A DNA stretch of 64,000 nucleotides from an uncultured bacterium (GCA_902760645.1 CACWHC010000006.1:59509-123508); one strand, 5' to 3'; shown: positions 7,999-17,012, numbered from the stretch's first letter. Program-made: numbers and translations. The notes: generated by a model from the letters alone, not told the origin.

Positions 7999-10068
7999 TT
8001 ATTTAGTAGCAATTTCGGTTTTAAGTGAATTAATAAATTCTTCTCTGTATAAAAATCCTAAATGAGAGCCGTTGCTTAAAAATACCGATTTGTTCCCTGT
8101 GTATTTTTTTAGCATATTTAGCTGATGACTGTTTACCAAGTAATCATCAAGCGAGTGGTAAATTTTGTAGTTATTATTGTTTTGCAGGTAGTCAGATATT
8201 GCATACAGACTTGTGTCGTAGTTTACATCGTCAAATTTTAAATTATTTTTATCAAGTATATATTTTTTCATGTAGTCGTTATAGTTTACATTATAGATTT
8301 TGTCGTAAAAGTCAGTTTTTTTGTTTAAGGGTGTATTTTCAATAGTAATTATTAAGTCTGAGAGTTTTTGGTGCATTATGAATCCTGTTATCAGTTTCGC
8401 TTCGTAGTCGCTAAAGGGAAGTGTATCAATTGTGAAATTTTTTTCGTCCTTTTTATTCCATAAATTTAAAATTTTTGCTGAAGTAAGTGCAACTCTTTCC
8501 TTTAAGTTGTTTGGATCTTGTTGCCATTCTTTATTTACTTTATCGACAGCTTTCATTGCATAAATTAGTTCTATAGGCGGATTTATTGCTATAATTTTTT
8601 TTATATTTAGTGTGTTGTTCTTGTATTCATTACTGCCCAAAAATAAAGCTGTTATTGCCCCGAATGATGTCCCGATTACGGTTTTATCGCCAATTTTACA
8701 TTTATATTTCTGTTCAAGGTTTTCGATTATTTTTGCCGTAATAAGTCCTAATTGCTCTGCATCTTTTTGCGGAAGTCCCGGAGTATAGTCTTCTTTCATA
8801 CTTTTTACAAATTCCCATTGAAATGCACTTCCTTCAATTATTACTGAGTATCCTGCATCATAAAATAATTTTCCGAATACGACTGAGTGATGTGATTTTA
8901 TACCTTCTCCTATTGACGGAAATATGATGACAGCAGGCGAAGTTTTATCTTTTTGCATTATATATCTGAATTTATATTTACTTCTTTCAGGATATAGGCT
9001 TACATCGCTGCTTTTAATCCTGTTTGCGAAACTTCTGTTCCATATTGATAATTCAGTCCATATTGAATCGTTAATATCAGGCAGGTTAAAAAGTGCAGTA
9101 CGCATTGAATCAATTACAGGCGATTGAGAGTTGTAATTTTCAAGATTTAGGTCAGCATTTGGTTTAGAGTGCTTCAGAATGTAACTTTCTCTTGTTATCC
9201 CCTCTTTTAGTAAATCTGCGTATGTAATTTTTTCAATATCAAAATCACTTGAAGTGTTGTTAGTAGTTTGGGTATTGTCTTGATTATCATAATTGTGTTC
9301 CTGTGAGTTATATTTTTCTTCGTGTTCGGCAATTGTACTCTCTCTGTCCAGATTGTTCGCTTTTATGTAATTTTCAATTCCGTAAAGTTTTTTTGCAATA
9401 TCATAACTGTCAGCAAAATTTGATTCTATCATGTCCGCTATCGCCTGCATATAAGCAGTTTCATTAAGTGTAAAACCTAATTTTATAAGTGCAAGTACGG
9501 GTGTTCCAATGTAACTTGTAGGATTTAAGGCTGTATCAAGGCATTTTCCGCATAATGCTCTTGGTGTACAGCCGTTTATTACGGGCATTACAATATATCT
9601 GCCCTGATTACATTTGCATTTTGTTAACGCCTGTTCCATATCTTCATTTACCGGTTCAAGATGAAATATAGTTTTTGCCGGGTCAAACATTCCGCCTAAG
9701 CCGATTGTCGAATTTGCAAGAAACCTTAGTGTTTCACGTCCTGTTCCTTTAAAATCTTTTTGTATAATTGAACTAACTAATCTTTTTGGAAATTCAATAT
9801 TTTTATATATACCTCTAATTCTGTCCATTCCGTATTTAGGCATAACTGATGCCCATATTATGTCTGCAGGACGTATTATATATTTATTTAATTTTGTATT
9901 GAAGTTAAATACCTTTCTGTTAATGTTTTCGCATTTATCTTCCCCTAAAAACATGCAGGCATAATCGGGCTGTTTTGTACCGGTGCTGTTGGAAAATTCT
10001 TCTGCAAAAACATTAGCTGTTAAAAGTAAAGAAATTGATGTTAAAATAAGTAATTTTTTAATTTTCAT
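7999..10068 (-). CDS. MlaA (VacJ)-like lipid-transport protein fused to an alpha/beta hydrolase-like domain
   Basis: The ATG at about 10068 has GAGG upstream and opens directly into a signal peptide (MKIKKLLILTSISLLLTANVFA), so it is preferred over an upstream TTG. Residues ~35-240 are MlaA-like: NRKVFNFNTKLNKYIIRP, FLANSTIGLGGMFDPA, a Cys-rich loop, and YIGTPVLALIK. MlaA removes mislocalised phospholipid from the outer membrane. No lipobox cysteine follows the signal peptide. After a Gln/Asn-rich linker (~240-280), residues ~370-690 resemble an alpha/beta hydrolase: FPSIGEG, and nucleophile elbow VIGTSFGAITA. The fusion suggests lipid hydrolysis coupled to transport; that is inference. Confidence 0.85.
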   Translation of the reverse strand: MKIKKLLILTSISLLLTANVFAEEFSNSTGTKQPDYACMFLGEDKCENINRKVFNFNTKLNKYIIRPADIIWASVMPKYGMDRIRGIYKNIEFPKRLVSSIIQKDFKGTGRETLRFLANSTIGLGGMFDPAKTIFHLEPVNEDMEQALTKCKCNQGRYIVMPVINGCTPRALCGKCLDTALNPTSYIGTPVLALIKLGFTLNETAYMQAIADMIESNFADSYDIAKKLYGIENYIKANNLDRESTIAEHEEKYNSQEHNYDNQDNTQTTNNTSSDFDIEKITYADLLKEGITRESYILKHSKPNADLNLENYNSQSPVIDSMRTALFNLPDINDSIWTELSIWNRSFANRIKSSDVSLYPERSKYKFRYIMQKDKTSPAVIIFPSIGEGIKSHHSVVFGKLFYDAGYSVIIEGSAFQWEFVKSMKEDYTPGLPQKDAEQLGLITAKIIENLEQKYKCKIGDKTVIGTSFGAITALFLGSNEYKNNTLNIKKIIAINPPIELIYAMKAVDKVNKEWQQDPNNLKERVALTSAKILNLWNKKDEKNFTIDTLPFSDYEAKLITGFIMHQKLSDLIITIENTPLNKKTDFYDKIYNVNYNDYMKKYILDKNNLKFDDVNYDTSLYAISDYLQNNNNYKIYHSLDDYLVNSHQLNMLKKYTGNKSVFLSNGSHLGFLYREEFINSLKTEIATK

Positions 10069-10148
10069 ATTATCCTCAAACTTACATATCAATATGTAGT
10101 TTTATACAGATATATGCTTTAAAAAATTCCCCTGTATGGTGATTTATA

Positions 10149-11042
10149 TTACAGAAATTTTCTATATTTTTTTAAGTCATTAAATTCAATACATTTCCCG
10201 TCTTTGCAGGCGACAATCAATTTGTTTTTGCCTTTTGCAACTATTTCATACGGGTTTCCTGTAGCTTCAGTTATTTTGCACGTGTAAGGGTTAACAATAT
10301 AAAATTTCTTTCCAATCTGAATGTATGTGGGTTTAAAAGGATGAAAGGCTCTTATTCGAGCATAAATTTCCTCTGCTGTTTCCTTATAAAAGTCCAGTGT
10401 CATATCTTCAGGTGAAACATCTTTATAGTAACTTGCATCAGCCTCGATTTGTTCTGTTGGTTCTATACAGCCGTTTTTAAGTTTTTCCATTAGCCTTGCA
10501 CAAAGTAATCTCGCTCTGAATATTGTTTTTTCCCGAAGTTCTTTTCCTGTATCAACAGGTAATATCTCAATTTTATCCTGAGCCAAAATACCGCCTGCAT
10601 CCAGTTTATCATTCATAAGGTGGAACGTTACACCTGAATATTTTTCCTGGTGTAGTATCGTTTGTAAATACGGATTAGGACCCCTGTATTTGGGCAATAA
10701 TGAAGGATGAACATTAATCGAACCAATTGCCGGCATATTTATAACATCATTTGATAGTTTTTCAGCCCAAGTCCCGACAAGTAGTATATCAGCATTTAAT
10801 TTAAGAATTTCATTTTTAAATTGGGCTGAATTTGCAGATTTGCATTTTATATCGTATAGCTTATGTTTTTTTATTAGTGTTAAATCCGGCGAGCTTTTAA
10901 ATAAATCATGCAACAATAAGTCAAACTTTGATAAATATAAATTTTCATATCTCAGTACCCCAACGATATCCACCTTCGAAAGCATACAGCCGCGAATAAG
11001 GTTTGCAAGCATATTCCCTCTGCCAATTATTATTACTCTCAT
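10149..11042 (-). CDS. Formyltransferase-family protein (methionyl-tRNA formyltransferase-like)
   Basis: Folate-dependent formyltransferase fold. The catalytic region reads GSINVHPSLLPKYRGPNPY (about 109-127), with the family's N-x-H pair, the SLLPxxRG loop, and DAGGILAQ (catalytic Asp). Length 297 aa is close to Fmt (about 310). The N-terminus (MRVIIIGRGNMLANLI) and the C-terminal beta domain diverge from standard Fmt, so it could act on a nucleotide sugar or another amine. It overlaps the upstream protease gene by 4 bp (ATGA), so the two are co-translated. Confidence 0.82.
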   Translation of the reverse strand: MRVIIIGRGNMLANLIRGCMLSKVDIVGVLRYENLYLSKFDLLLHDLFKSSPDLTLIKKHKLYDIKCKSANSAQFKNEILKLNADILLVGTWAEKLSNDVINMPAIGSINVHPSLLPKYRGPNPYLQTILHQEKYSGVTFHLMNDKLDAGGILAQDKIEILPVDTGKELREKTIFRARLLCARLMEKLKNGCIEPTEQIEADASYYKDVSPEDMTLDFYKETAEEIYARIRAFHPFKPTYIQIGKKFYIVNPYTCKITEATGNPYEIVAKGKNKLIVACKDGKCIEFNDLKKYRKFL

Positions 11043-11830
11043 TTTTTATCCTTATTTGCTGCGTTGTTTTTAAAATATTCACGGGCTTTATCTGATAAAT
11101 TTATATTTTGTAATGACATATGGTAGCGCTGAACGAGTGCTATATTTTCATTTTCTTCAAGTAAATCCCGTTTTTGTACTTTGATTGATGATTTAACTTT
11201 TTCAAATTCGCTTGGAGAATTTTTTTCCATTACTTTATAAATAATTTCATCAATATTACTCCCTCCTACACCATATCTTGATGCAATTTCCTGCGGAGTT
11301 GCACCCTGAGGAAGTTTGTAAAGCCAATTTACTGTCAGTACATCCCCCTTAGAAACTGAATGTACTCCTTTTTGGTGCGGAGTGTACATAATGTCTGTCT
11401 TAAACGGGCTATGCCCAAGTCCTATAGCATGCCCGATTTCATGTAAAATTGTATGGTAAACTTCATTTTCATCGCCGTATGAGCTGTGGATTAGTCCGTC
11501 TGTAAGCCCAATTGCTACTTCCGCACCGTATAATCTGTGATTGTTGTCATAGCTAAACAAACAATGTCCCAACGCAACTCTTTCAACTCTTTTCCAGTCT
11601 ATATTTATATTTGATTCTAAAAGAGTATTTACGACTTTAAAGGATACTTTGCCCTTTGTTGCTTTTTGCCATTCATCCAATGCACGTTTAACCAGAGCAT
11701 TATATTTATAATCCTGCCCTTGTTTTGAGTAAAACTTCATTGGGGCTATGTATACATTTAACGGCATAAAAGTCCACCTCATAAGACGACCGTTTTTTAG
11801 TGATTCGGATACATAAGTTTTACTATTCAT
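11039..11830 (-). CDS. Matrixin-like zinc metalloprotease without signal peptide
   Basis: Metzincin motif HEIGHAIGLGH (HExxHxxGxxH) at about residues 129-139, with Met-turn IMYTP about 9 residues later, as in matrixins. The N-terminal half (ALDEWQKATKGKVSF, INIDWKRV) matches the pre-catalytic region of bacterial matrixin-like proteases. It has no Sec signal or transmembrane segment, which is odd for a metzincin. The C-terminal ~90 residues are charged and helical. TACAAT lies exactly 6 nt before the ATG and there is no Shine-Dalgarno, so it is probably leaderless. Co-transcribed with the following formyltransferase gene. Confidence 0.85.
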   Translation of the reverse strand: MNSKTYVSESLKNGRLMRWTFMPLNVYIAPMKFYSKQGQDYKYNALVKRALDEWQKATKGKVSFKVVNTLLESNINIDWKRVERVALGHCLFSYDNNHRLYGAEVAIGLTDGLIHSSYGDENEVYHTILHEIGHAIGLGHSPFKTDIMYTPHQKGVHSVSKGDVLTVNWLYKLPQGATPQEIASRYGVGGSNIDEIIYKVMEKNSPSEFEKVKSSIKVQKRDLLEENENIALVQRYHMSLQNINLSDKAREYFKNNAANKDKK

Positions 11831-11836
11831 ATTTTT

Positions 11837-11842
11837 ATTGTA
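11837..11842 (-). promoter_or_regulatory. -10 box of a probable leaderless transcript (matrixin gene)
   Basis: TACAAT on the minus strand, then AAAAAT, then the ATG at 11830. No ribosome-binding site can fit. Confidence 0.5.
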
Positions 11843-11922
11843 TAATAAAATCCGAAAAATGTGTATTATATAAATTCTCAGATATAATGTTATAGTGAAA
11901 TAATTGATTAGGAGGTAATTCT

Positions 11923-12261
11923 ATGAATATAATGCAGATTATGAAGCAGGCTCAAAATATTCAGTCAAAATTAAAAACAGCTCAGGAAGAATTGGCAAAA
12001 ATGGAAGTGATAGGAGAAGCTGCTAATGGTGCAGTAAAGATTACTTGTGACGGTCAGGGTAAATTTAAGTCTATTAAGCTGACTGCAGAAGCAATTAATC
12101 CTGAAAATCCTTCGTCTGTCGATGCAGATTCTATTGAAATGCTTGAAGATTTGATTTCTACTGCTATGAATCAGGCTTCTGAAAAAGCAGCTTCAGAAAT
12201 GGATTCAAGAATGAAGTCTGCTACAGGCGGATTGAACATACCTGGACTTCCCGGATTCTAA
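11923..12261 (+). CDS. YbaB/EbfC family nucleoid-associated protein
   Basis: Small DNA-binding protein that normally sits next to recR. 112 aa, with the family order: an N-terminal helix rich in Gln/Lys (IMKQAQNIQSKLKTAQEELAKM), a beta-rich core (VKITCDGQGKFKSIKL), and a C-terminal helix (MLEDLISTAMNQASEKA) ending in a Gly-rich tail GLNIPGLPGF. A strong Shine-Dalgarno (AGGAGG) precedes it, and TATAAT lies at 11883-11888. recR follows 2 bp after its stop, so both are made from one mRNA. Confidence 0.93.
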   Translation: MNIMQIMKQAQNIQSKLKTAQEELAKMEVIGEAANGAVKITCDGQGKFKSIKLTAEAINPENPSSVDADSIEMLEDLISTAMNQASEKAASEMDSRMKSATGGLNIPGLPGF

Positions 12262-12263
12262 TC

Positions 12264-12860
12264 ATGATTTATCCAAAGTCTGTTGCTACATTAATTGAGC
12301 AATTTCAAAAATTCCCGTCTGTTGGTCCAAAATCCGCACAGCGTATGGCATTTTATTTGTTAAGAATGCCTATGTCTGAAGTGCAAAAAATTGCTCAAAG
12401 TATTATTGAGGCAAAAGAAAATACCAAAACGTGTGAGGTATGCTTTAATCTTTCATCGACAAGTCCTTGTGAAATTTGTACATCCCCTCGCAGAGACAGG
12501 TCCACAATTTGTGTTGTTGCTGAAACTAAGGACTTGATTGCAATAGAAAAAACTAATGAATATTTGGGGTTGTATCATGTTTTGCAGGGTTTAATATCTC
12601 CTATTGACGGGATTGGTGCTGAAGATATCAGAATTAAGGAGCTTTTGAACAGGCTGACAGATGAAGAAATTAAAGAAATCATCCTTGCTCTCAGTCCCTC
12701 TGTTGAAGGTGAGGCTACAAGTCTGTATTTGACAAAACTGATAAAACCTTTTGGCATTAAAATTTCAAGAATTGCATTTGGACTTCCTGTAGGGGCTGAT
12801 TTAGAGTATGCGGATGAGATAACTATTGCCCGTGCAATTGAGGGCAGGCGTGAATTATAA
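12264..12860 (+). CDS. recR: Recombination protein RecR
   Basis: RecR forms a ring clamp that works with RecO/RecF to load RecA at gaps. 198 aa, the standard length. Order: helix-hairpin-helix region (FPSVGPKSAQRMAFYLL, ~16-32), zinc finger CEVCFNLSSTSPCEIC (~54-69), Toprim domain starting ICVVAETKDLIAIE (~78-91), and the C-terminal LPVGADLEYADEITI Walker-B-like segment. Transcribed with ybaB. Confidence 0.97.
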   Translation: MIYPKSVATLIEQFQKFPSVGPKSAQRMAFYLLRMPMSEVQKIAQSIIEAKENTKTCEVCFNLSSTSPCEICTSPRRDRSTICVVAETKDLIAIEKTNEYLGLYHVLQGLISPIDGIGAEDIRIKELLNRLTDEEIKEIILALSPSVEGEATSLYLTKLIKPFGIKISRIAFGLPVGADLEYADEITIARAIEGRREL

Positions 12861-12912
12861 ATTCCACTGTTATACAATTGCGTTTATTTAATAAATGTTA
12901 TAAACTCTATTT

Positions 12913-13881
12913 ATGTGTGATAATTTGTTAGATATTAAAGATTTATATGTAGAATATGTTTCTGTCAAAAGTTTAGGGGATGTGAAACAAACTGTTCATG
13001 CCGTAAATGGTGTTAATTTGTCGGTTAAAAGGGGTGAAATATTAGCTCTTGCAGGAGAATCAGGCTGTGGAAAATCCACTTTAGCAAGAGCTGTTTTACG
13101 TCTTGAGGATAAAAAATCAGGTGAAATTTTATTTAATTCAAAAGATATATATAAACTATCAAAATCCGAACTTAAAAATTACAGAAAATCCGTCCAGATG
13201 ATATTTCAAAATCCTTATTCAAGCCTAAATCCAAAAATGAAAATTATTGATACCCTAAAAGAGCCTTTAGATATAAATACGAATTTATCTGAGATTGAAA
13301 AATATAACGTAATTAGTGATACAGTTAAAAAGGTCGGTTTAGATATTGATATTTTAAACAAGTACCCTCACGAATTTTCCGGGGGTCAAAGACAGCGTAT
13401 TGCAATTGCAAGAGCTTTAGTTTTAAATCCGGAATTTATTATCGCTGATGAGCCTGTAAGTGCTCTTGATGTCAGCATTCAGGCTCAGATAATAAATCTT
13501 TTGAGAACTTTAAAAAAAGATTTTAATTTTACATTTATTCTTATAACACATGATATGAGTGTAATAAGGTACCTGGCAGACAGAGTTGCAATTATGTACC
13601 TGGGAGAGATTGTTGAATGCGGTGCTGCTGCTCAAATTTTTGCAAGCCCAAAACACCCGTATACAAAGGCTTTACTCAGTGCTGTTCCTAAACTGTCAGA
13701 AAAATCGTCAGACAGAGTTTTATTGTCAGGTGATTTGCCTTCCCCTACCGATTTACCGTCAGGTTGTAAATTTCATACCAGATGCCCTCACTGTATGGAC
13801 GTTTGTAAGTCTTGTTCCCCATCCGAAAAAGAAATATTTGAGGGTCATTTTGTAAAATGTTTTTTATATCTGAACAGGTAA
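12913..13881 (+). CDS. Peptide ABC transporter ATP-binding protein (OppF/DppF type)
   Basis: Energises import of peptides or nickel-type ligands at the inner membrane. Walker A GESGCGKST (~48-56), Q-loop MIFQNPYSSLNPK, signature SGGQRQRIAIARAL (~155), Walker B FIIADEPVSALD (~175), and H-loop THD. The C-terminal oligopeptide_HPY zinc-like domain holds GCKFHTRCPHCMDVC (~289-303). No permease or binding-protein gene is adjacent, so it stands apart from a full Opp operon. No Shine-Dalgarno is present; TATAAA ends 8 nt before the ATG, compatible with a leaderless mRNA. Confidence 0.93.
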   Translation: MCDNLLDIKDLYVEYVSVKSLGDVKQTVHAVNGVNLSVKRGEILALAGESGCGKSTLARAVLRLEDKKSGEILFNSKDIYKLSKSELKNYRKSVQMIFQNPYSSLNPKMKIIDTLKEPLDINTNLSEIEKYNVISDTVKKVGLDIDILNKYPHEFSGGQRQRIAIARALVLNPEFIIADEPVSALDVSIQAQIINLLRTLKKDFNFTFILITHDMSVIRYLADRVAIMYLGEIVECGAAAQIFASPKHPYTKALLSAVPKLSEKSSDRVLLSGDLPSPTDLPSGCKFHTRCPHCMDVCKSCSPSEKEIFEGHFVKCFLYLNR

Positions 13882-13882
13882 T

Positions 13883-14308
13883 TTATTGATTTTTTAATGT
13901 ATCTTTAAATTTTAATGAAAACTCAGGATTTTTTTTGTTATATTCAACAAATTTTTTCAAATTTTTCAGCAGGTTATAAGAAATAACATGTTCTATTTTA
14001 CAAGCATTGTCTGAGGCTTCATTTTCGTCTAACCATAGTATATTTTGCAGAAAATAATGCAGCAATGTATGCCTTTCAATAACAGATTCTGCAGCTTTTT
14101 TGCCTAAATCAGTTATTGATATAATTCCATATCGCCCGTAATTTATGTACCCGAGTTCCGATAATCTTTTTAAAGCTTCACTAACGGAGGCTCTTGATAC
14201 ATTTAATTCTTTTGATAAATCTATTGGCCGGACTTTGCCGTATTGATTTATTTTATTGCTTATAGCTTCTATGTAATCCTCAAGTCCTGCAGTAATTTTT
14301 TTTGTCAT
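13883..14308 (-). CDS. DtxR/MntR-family metal-dependent transcriptional regulator
   Basis: Winged-helix repressor that senses Fe or Mn. 141 aa, MntR-sized without the SH3-like extension. N-terminal wHTH: LEDYIEAISNKINQYGKVRP then VSRASVSEALKRLSELGYI (~29-47). The metal/dimer domain begins VIERHTLLHYFL with the conserved ExxH. C, E and H ligands follow in NACKIEHVIS. The start has GAGG upstream. A palindrome just upstream (14326-14345) is a likely autoregulatory operator. It ends 1 bp from the convergent oppF-like gene. Fe versus Mn cannot be decided. Confidence 0.9.
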   Translation of the reverse strand: MTKKITAGLEDYIEAISNKINQYGKVRPIDLSKELNVSRASVSEALKRLSELGYINYGRYGIISITDLGKKAAESVIERHTLLHYFLQNILWLDENEASDNACKIEHVISYNLLKNLKKFVEYNKKNPEFSLKFKDTLKNQ

Positions 14309-14325
14309 ATATACCTCTATTAAAC

Positions 14326-14345
14326 ATGTTAGGTCTTACTAACAT
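14326..14345. promoter_or_regulatory. Candidate DtxR/MntR operator
   Basis: Perfect 7-bp inverted repeat ATGTTAG-GTCTTA-CTAACAT, 18 bp before the regulator start and between two divergent genes. Half-sites resemble the TTAGGT / ACCTAA type used by DtxR-family repressors. Confidence 0.5.
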
Positions 14346-14398
14346 TTTGTCAAGTGTTCTTTTTGTTGTAGTATATAATATGTTAATGAGGATTTTTA

Positions 14399-15484
14399 AT
14401 GAATTTATCAAGATTATTCGACTTTGGCAGAGATTTATACGCAATGAGAGCATACTACAACCGCTCAGAAATTGCTCCTGTCCCGCTAAGATACTTTTTT
14501 GAACTTACATACAGATGTAATTTGCAATGTCCGTACTGTTATGTCGGAGATGACAGAAACAAAGATGAGATGTCGACTCAGGACTGGTTTAATATAATTA
14601 ATCAAATCCCATGGTATTCTTTTGTTACACTTGTCGGCGGTGAACCTCTTATAAGGAAAGATTTTATTGATATTCTTATGAAAACTTCAAAAAAGACTTT
14701 TGGTAAGCTAAATGTTGTATCAAACGGAATTTTGATTAATGACGAAATAATTGATGCCTTTATTAAAAGTAAAATGATGCTGCTTTCGGTGTCCCTTGAC
14801 GGATACGGTAAAAACCATGATATTAACCGTAATAAAGATGGAATATTTGATAAAATTGTTGCTAATTTTGAGAATATGAATTCAAAAAGTAAGCGTCCTA
14901 TGATTGATATAAAAACTATTGTTCTTGAAAATAATCTTGACGACTTGGTTAAACTTTACAAAATGTGTATTGATATGAAGTTTAATTTCTTTTCAATATC
15001 TTTCTTGAGAAACAATAATTTGAAGCAAAATTCTGTGCTGTTTAACGAGTTTGTACCTGAATTTAATGCAAATTACCCTATAAAAAAATACTTTGATATG
15101 GAGCATTTTAAGGAGGTGTACAGAGAGCTTGAATCACTTTCTAAAAATTCAGATGTTAAAATAAGATTTTCACCAAAATTTGAATATAATGAAAATCCTC
15201 CGGAGTCAATTGAAAAATTCTTTAATTTGCCTGAGAATATCCCTGTTCAGGACATATATAAGCCCTGTAAATATCCGTTTTCAAATATGATGATTACTCC
15301 TGCAGGGGATGTTTATCCTTGCCTTTCTCAAAAAGTAGGGAATGTAAGAGATATGTCTGTAAAAGAGGCTTTCAATCAGCCGAATTACAGGTGTTTCAGA
15401 AAAAATCTTAAAGCAGCAAAAGTTTTTGGTGCCTGCCAGATGTGTTGTGAATTATGTGTAAAAGATAGTATTAAATTGTCTTAG
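14399..15484 (+). CDS. Radical SAM protein with C-terminal SPASM domain
   Basis: Radical SAM core starts LTYRCNLQCPYCYVGDD (CX3CX2C, ~37-53) with GGEP (~81-84). The C-terminal SPASM-type segment has CKYPFSNMMITPAGDVYPC (~291-309) and CQMCCELCVKD at the end, enough cysteines for an auxiliary cluster. These enzymes modify peptides or cofactors (PqqE/heme-d1/MoaA-like relatives). No small precursor peptide gene is obvious beside it. The Shine-Dalgarno TGAGGA precedes the ATG. Its 3' end overlaps the convergent gene by 14 bp. Substrate unknown. Confidence 0.88.
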   Translation: MNLSRLFDFGRDLYAMRAYYNRSEIAPVPLRYFFELTYRCNLQCPYCYVGDDRNKDEMSTQDWFNIINQIPWYSFVTLVGGEPLIRKDFIDILMKTSKKTFGKLNVVSNGILINDEIIDAFIKSKMMLLSVSLDGYGKNHDINRNKDGIFDKIVANFENMNSKSKRPMIDIKTIVLENNLDDLVKLYKMCIDMKFNFFSISFLRNNNLKQNSVLFNEFVPEFNANYPIKKYFDMEHFKEVYRELESLSKNSDVKIRFSPKFEYNENPPESIEKFFNLPENIPVQDIYKPCKYPFSNMMITPAGDVYPCLSQKVGNVRDMSVKEAFNQPNYRCFRKNLKAAKVFGACQMCCELCVKDSIKLS

Positions 15485-16790
15485 AATTTGTTTCTAGCGT
15501 TTTATTGTATCTGTGCTGCGTCCAAATTCTGCTTATCAGCGATAATGCTGCACCTACAACACCCAAGCTGAAGAAGAACGGTACCATTGCTATCTTTGTT
15601 TTTGCTTTGAACAGTTCCTGAATTTTACCTTTTAAAAGCTTTTCATCACCGTTTATGCATTCCTTTGCAATTTCCGGGATGTCATTTAATGTTGCTACTT
15701 TATATTCCTCATTAGCCTTGTCAAATTTTAATATTTCCTGATGCTTTCTGTCTTTATGCAAAATCTTTTTGAATTGTTCATCAAATAATGTACTGCCAAA
15801 TATTGTGTATGCCGCAATGACAGGAACTCTTGTTGCTACTTCCTGAACATCAAGTTTACCTCTGTCTTTTGCCGCACCGAAATAACCTGCGACACCTGAT
15901 AGTACTGTTACTGCCAATTGGCCGTTGCCGAGTGCAAGACTGCCGTCAGATTTTCTTGCAAAATCAAGATTAATGTACTTATTCAGAAATTTTTCAAGTT
16001 TTTTGTTCTGTACCCCAAGTTTATTTAGTCCGTTATAGAGCTTTGCACCAGGATTTAAGAAATATTCGCATGCTTTTGCTACGGCTTTGCTCTTCTGTCC
16101 TGCTGTTCCCAAAATAAGGCTGAGTGCAAATGCTCCTGCTGCAAATAGTCCTGATTTTTTAAGGTGCGATTTTGCACTTTTTTCTACTTTGTCGTGCTTA
16201 CTTTTATCTTCACCTTTTTTATTCTTATCAAGATTTGCAACACTTGTAAAATCTGCCTGTTTGAATAATTTTAGTGTGAACAGATTTTTGGCAAAGCTTA
16301 AAGCGTATTCTGCTGCAGGAATAACTGCACAACTAAGCACAATTGCTGCTTTAACGGGCAATAATTTCTGTGTAGCTTTACTTTCTGACTTTAATATCTC
16401 TTTTACGGGTTTTGAAACTTCGTTTTTTAAGTTTTCAGGTAATGTTTTTGAAAATATTTTTCTTCTTGAGAGATATTCACCCATAATTGATGGCAAATAG
16501 AAAAATAAAGCTCCCTCAAAAACCTCTAAGAATGTTACTTCGGATAAATCGGCAATACTTCTTGAAAATATTGCCTTTGGTACCCAATTTGTTAGTGTAG
16601 CTTGTGCAAAGCGTGAATGTGATAATCCTGAATCACCTTCTTTTAAATCTATAACTTTTGCTATAAATCTTTGTTTTTTGGTCAAATTTGATGTTAATTC
16701 TTCAGAAAGTCGTGATACTTTTGATGTTGCAGATTTAAATGTAACGTTACTGTTATTTGGTTTCGTTGTTATATCGTATATATTTGTCAT
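15471..16790 (-). CDS. Unknown multi-pass membrane protein with N-terminal NVTFKSA motif
   Basis: No known family recognised. The first ~28 residues lack a signal peptide and contain SNVTFKSATSK, the recurring short motif. Several hydrophobic helices follow (LFFYLPSIM; VKAAIVLSCAVIPAAEYAL; LFAAGAFALSLILG; VPVIAAYTIFGSTLF; VPFFFSLGVVGAALSLI). They are separated by Lys-rich stretches, including a highly charged linker near residue 200. The layout resembles the 62390-63877 protein, which even carries NVTFKSG at its C-terminus; the two may be distant paralogs. The gene lies downstream of a Met-rich micropeptide and its terminator, with AAGGAAA before the ATG. Confidence 0.8.
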   Translation of the reverse strand: MTNIYDITTKPNNSNVTFKSATSKVSRLSEELTSNLTKKQRFIAKVIDLKEGDSGLSHSRFAQATLTNWVPKAIFSRSIADLSEVTFLEVFEGALFFYLPSIMGEYLSRRKIFSKTLPENLKNEVSKPVKEILKSESKATQKLLPVKAAIVLSCAVIPAAEYALSFAKNLFTLKLFKQADFTSVANLDKNKKGEDKSKHDKVEKSAKSHLKKSGLFAAGAFALSLILGTAGQKSKAVAKACEYFLNPGAKLYNGLNKLGVQNKKLEKFLNKYINLDFARKSDGSLALGNGQLAVTVLSGVAGYFGAAKDRGKLDVQEVATRVPVIAAYTIFGSTLFDEQFKKILHKDRKHQEILKFDKANEEYKVATLNDIPEIAKECINGDEKLLKGKIQELFKAKTKIAMVPFFFSLGVVGAALSLISRIWTQHRYNKTLETNSKTI

Positions 16791-16825
16791 TGTAATTATT
16801 TCCTTATATTTTGTGTATCAAAACA

Positions 16826-16868
16826 AAAAGCCGACGTATGACTTTTGTTATCATTATCGCCGGCTTTA
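16826..16868 (-). terminator. Terminator between micropeptide and membrane-protein genes
   Basis: Minus-strand stem AAAGCCG / CGGCTTT around a ~27-nt loop, followed by TTTTTGTTTT. It closes the short transcript carrying the Met-rich peptide and would reduce readthrough into the 16790 gene. Confidence 0.6.
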
Positions 16869-16894
16869 TCCTTTTCCTTATAAATGTGAAATAA

Positions 16895-16990
16895 TTACAT
16901 TCGGCAGGCTAAAGTCGGCACGCACATCATCATTTGCATGCTCATCATAGCCATCATATTCATATTGTAACCGAATTCTATATTCAACAT
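16895..16990 (-). CDS. Methionine-rich 31-residue micropeptide (putative)
   Basis: ORF of 31 codons plus stop. The product starts MLNIEFGYNMNMMAMMSM and ends CVPTLACRM. It has 11 Met and 2 Cys out of 31 residues, clustered as M-x-M and MMM runs. AAAGGA stands 4 nt before the ATG. A sigma70-like promoter (TTGACA-N17-TACACT, 17041-17013) lies upstream and a terminator follows, so a dedicated short transcript is likely. Met/Cys clusters can bind Cu(I) or Ag(I), but no function is known. It could instead be an sRNA whose ORF is fortuitous. Confidence 0.5.
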   Translation of the reverse strand: MLNIEFGYNMNMMAMMSMQMMMCVPTLACRM

Positions 16991-17012
16991 AATTCCTTTA
17001 ATTTCTTAATTA

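Noticed and set aside
16087..16500. 137-residue plus-strand ORF
   Set aside because: Mirror of the Lys-rich membrane protein on the other strand; Ser/Phe/Leu-rich shadow.
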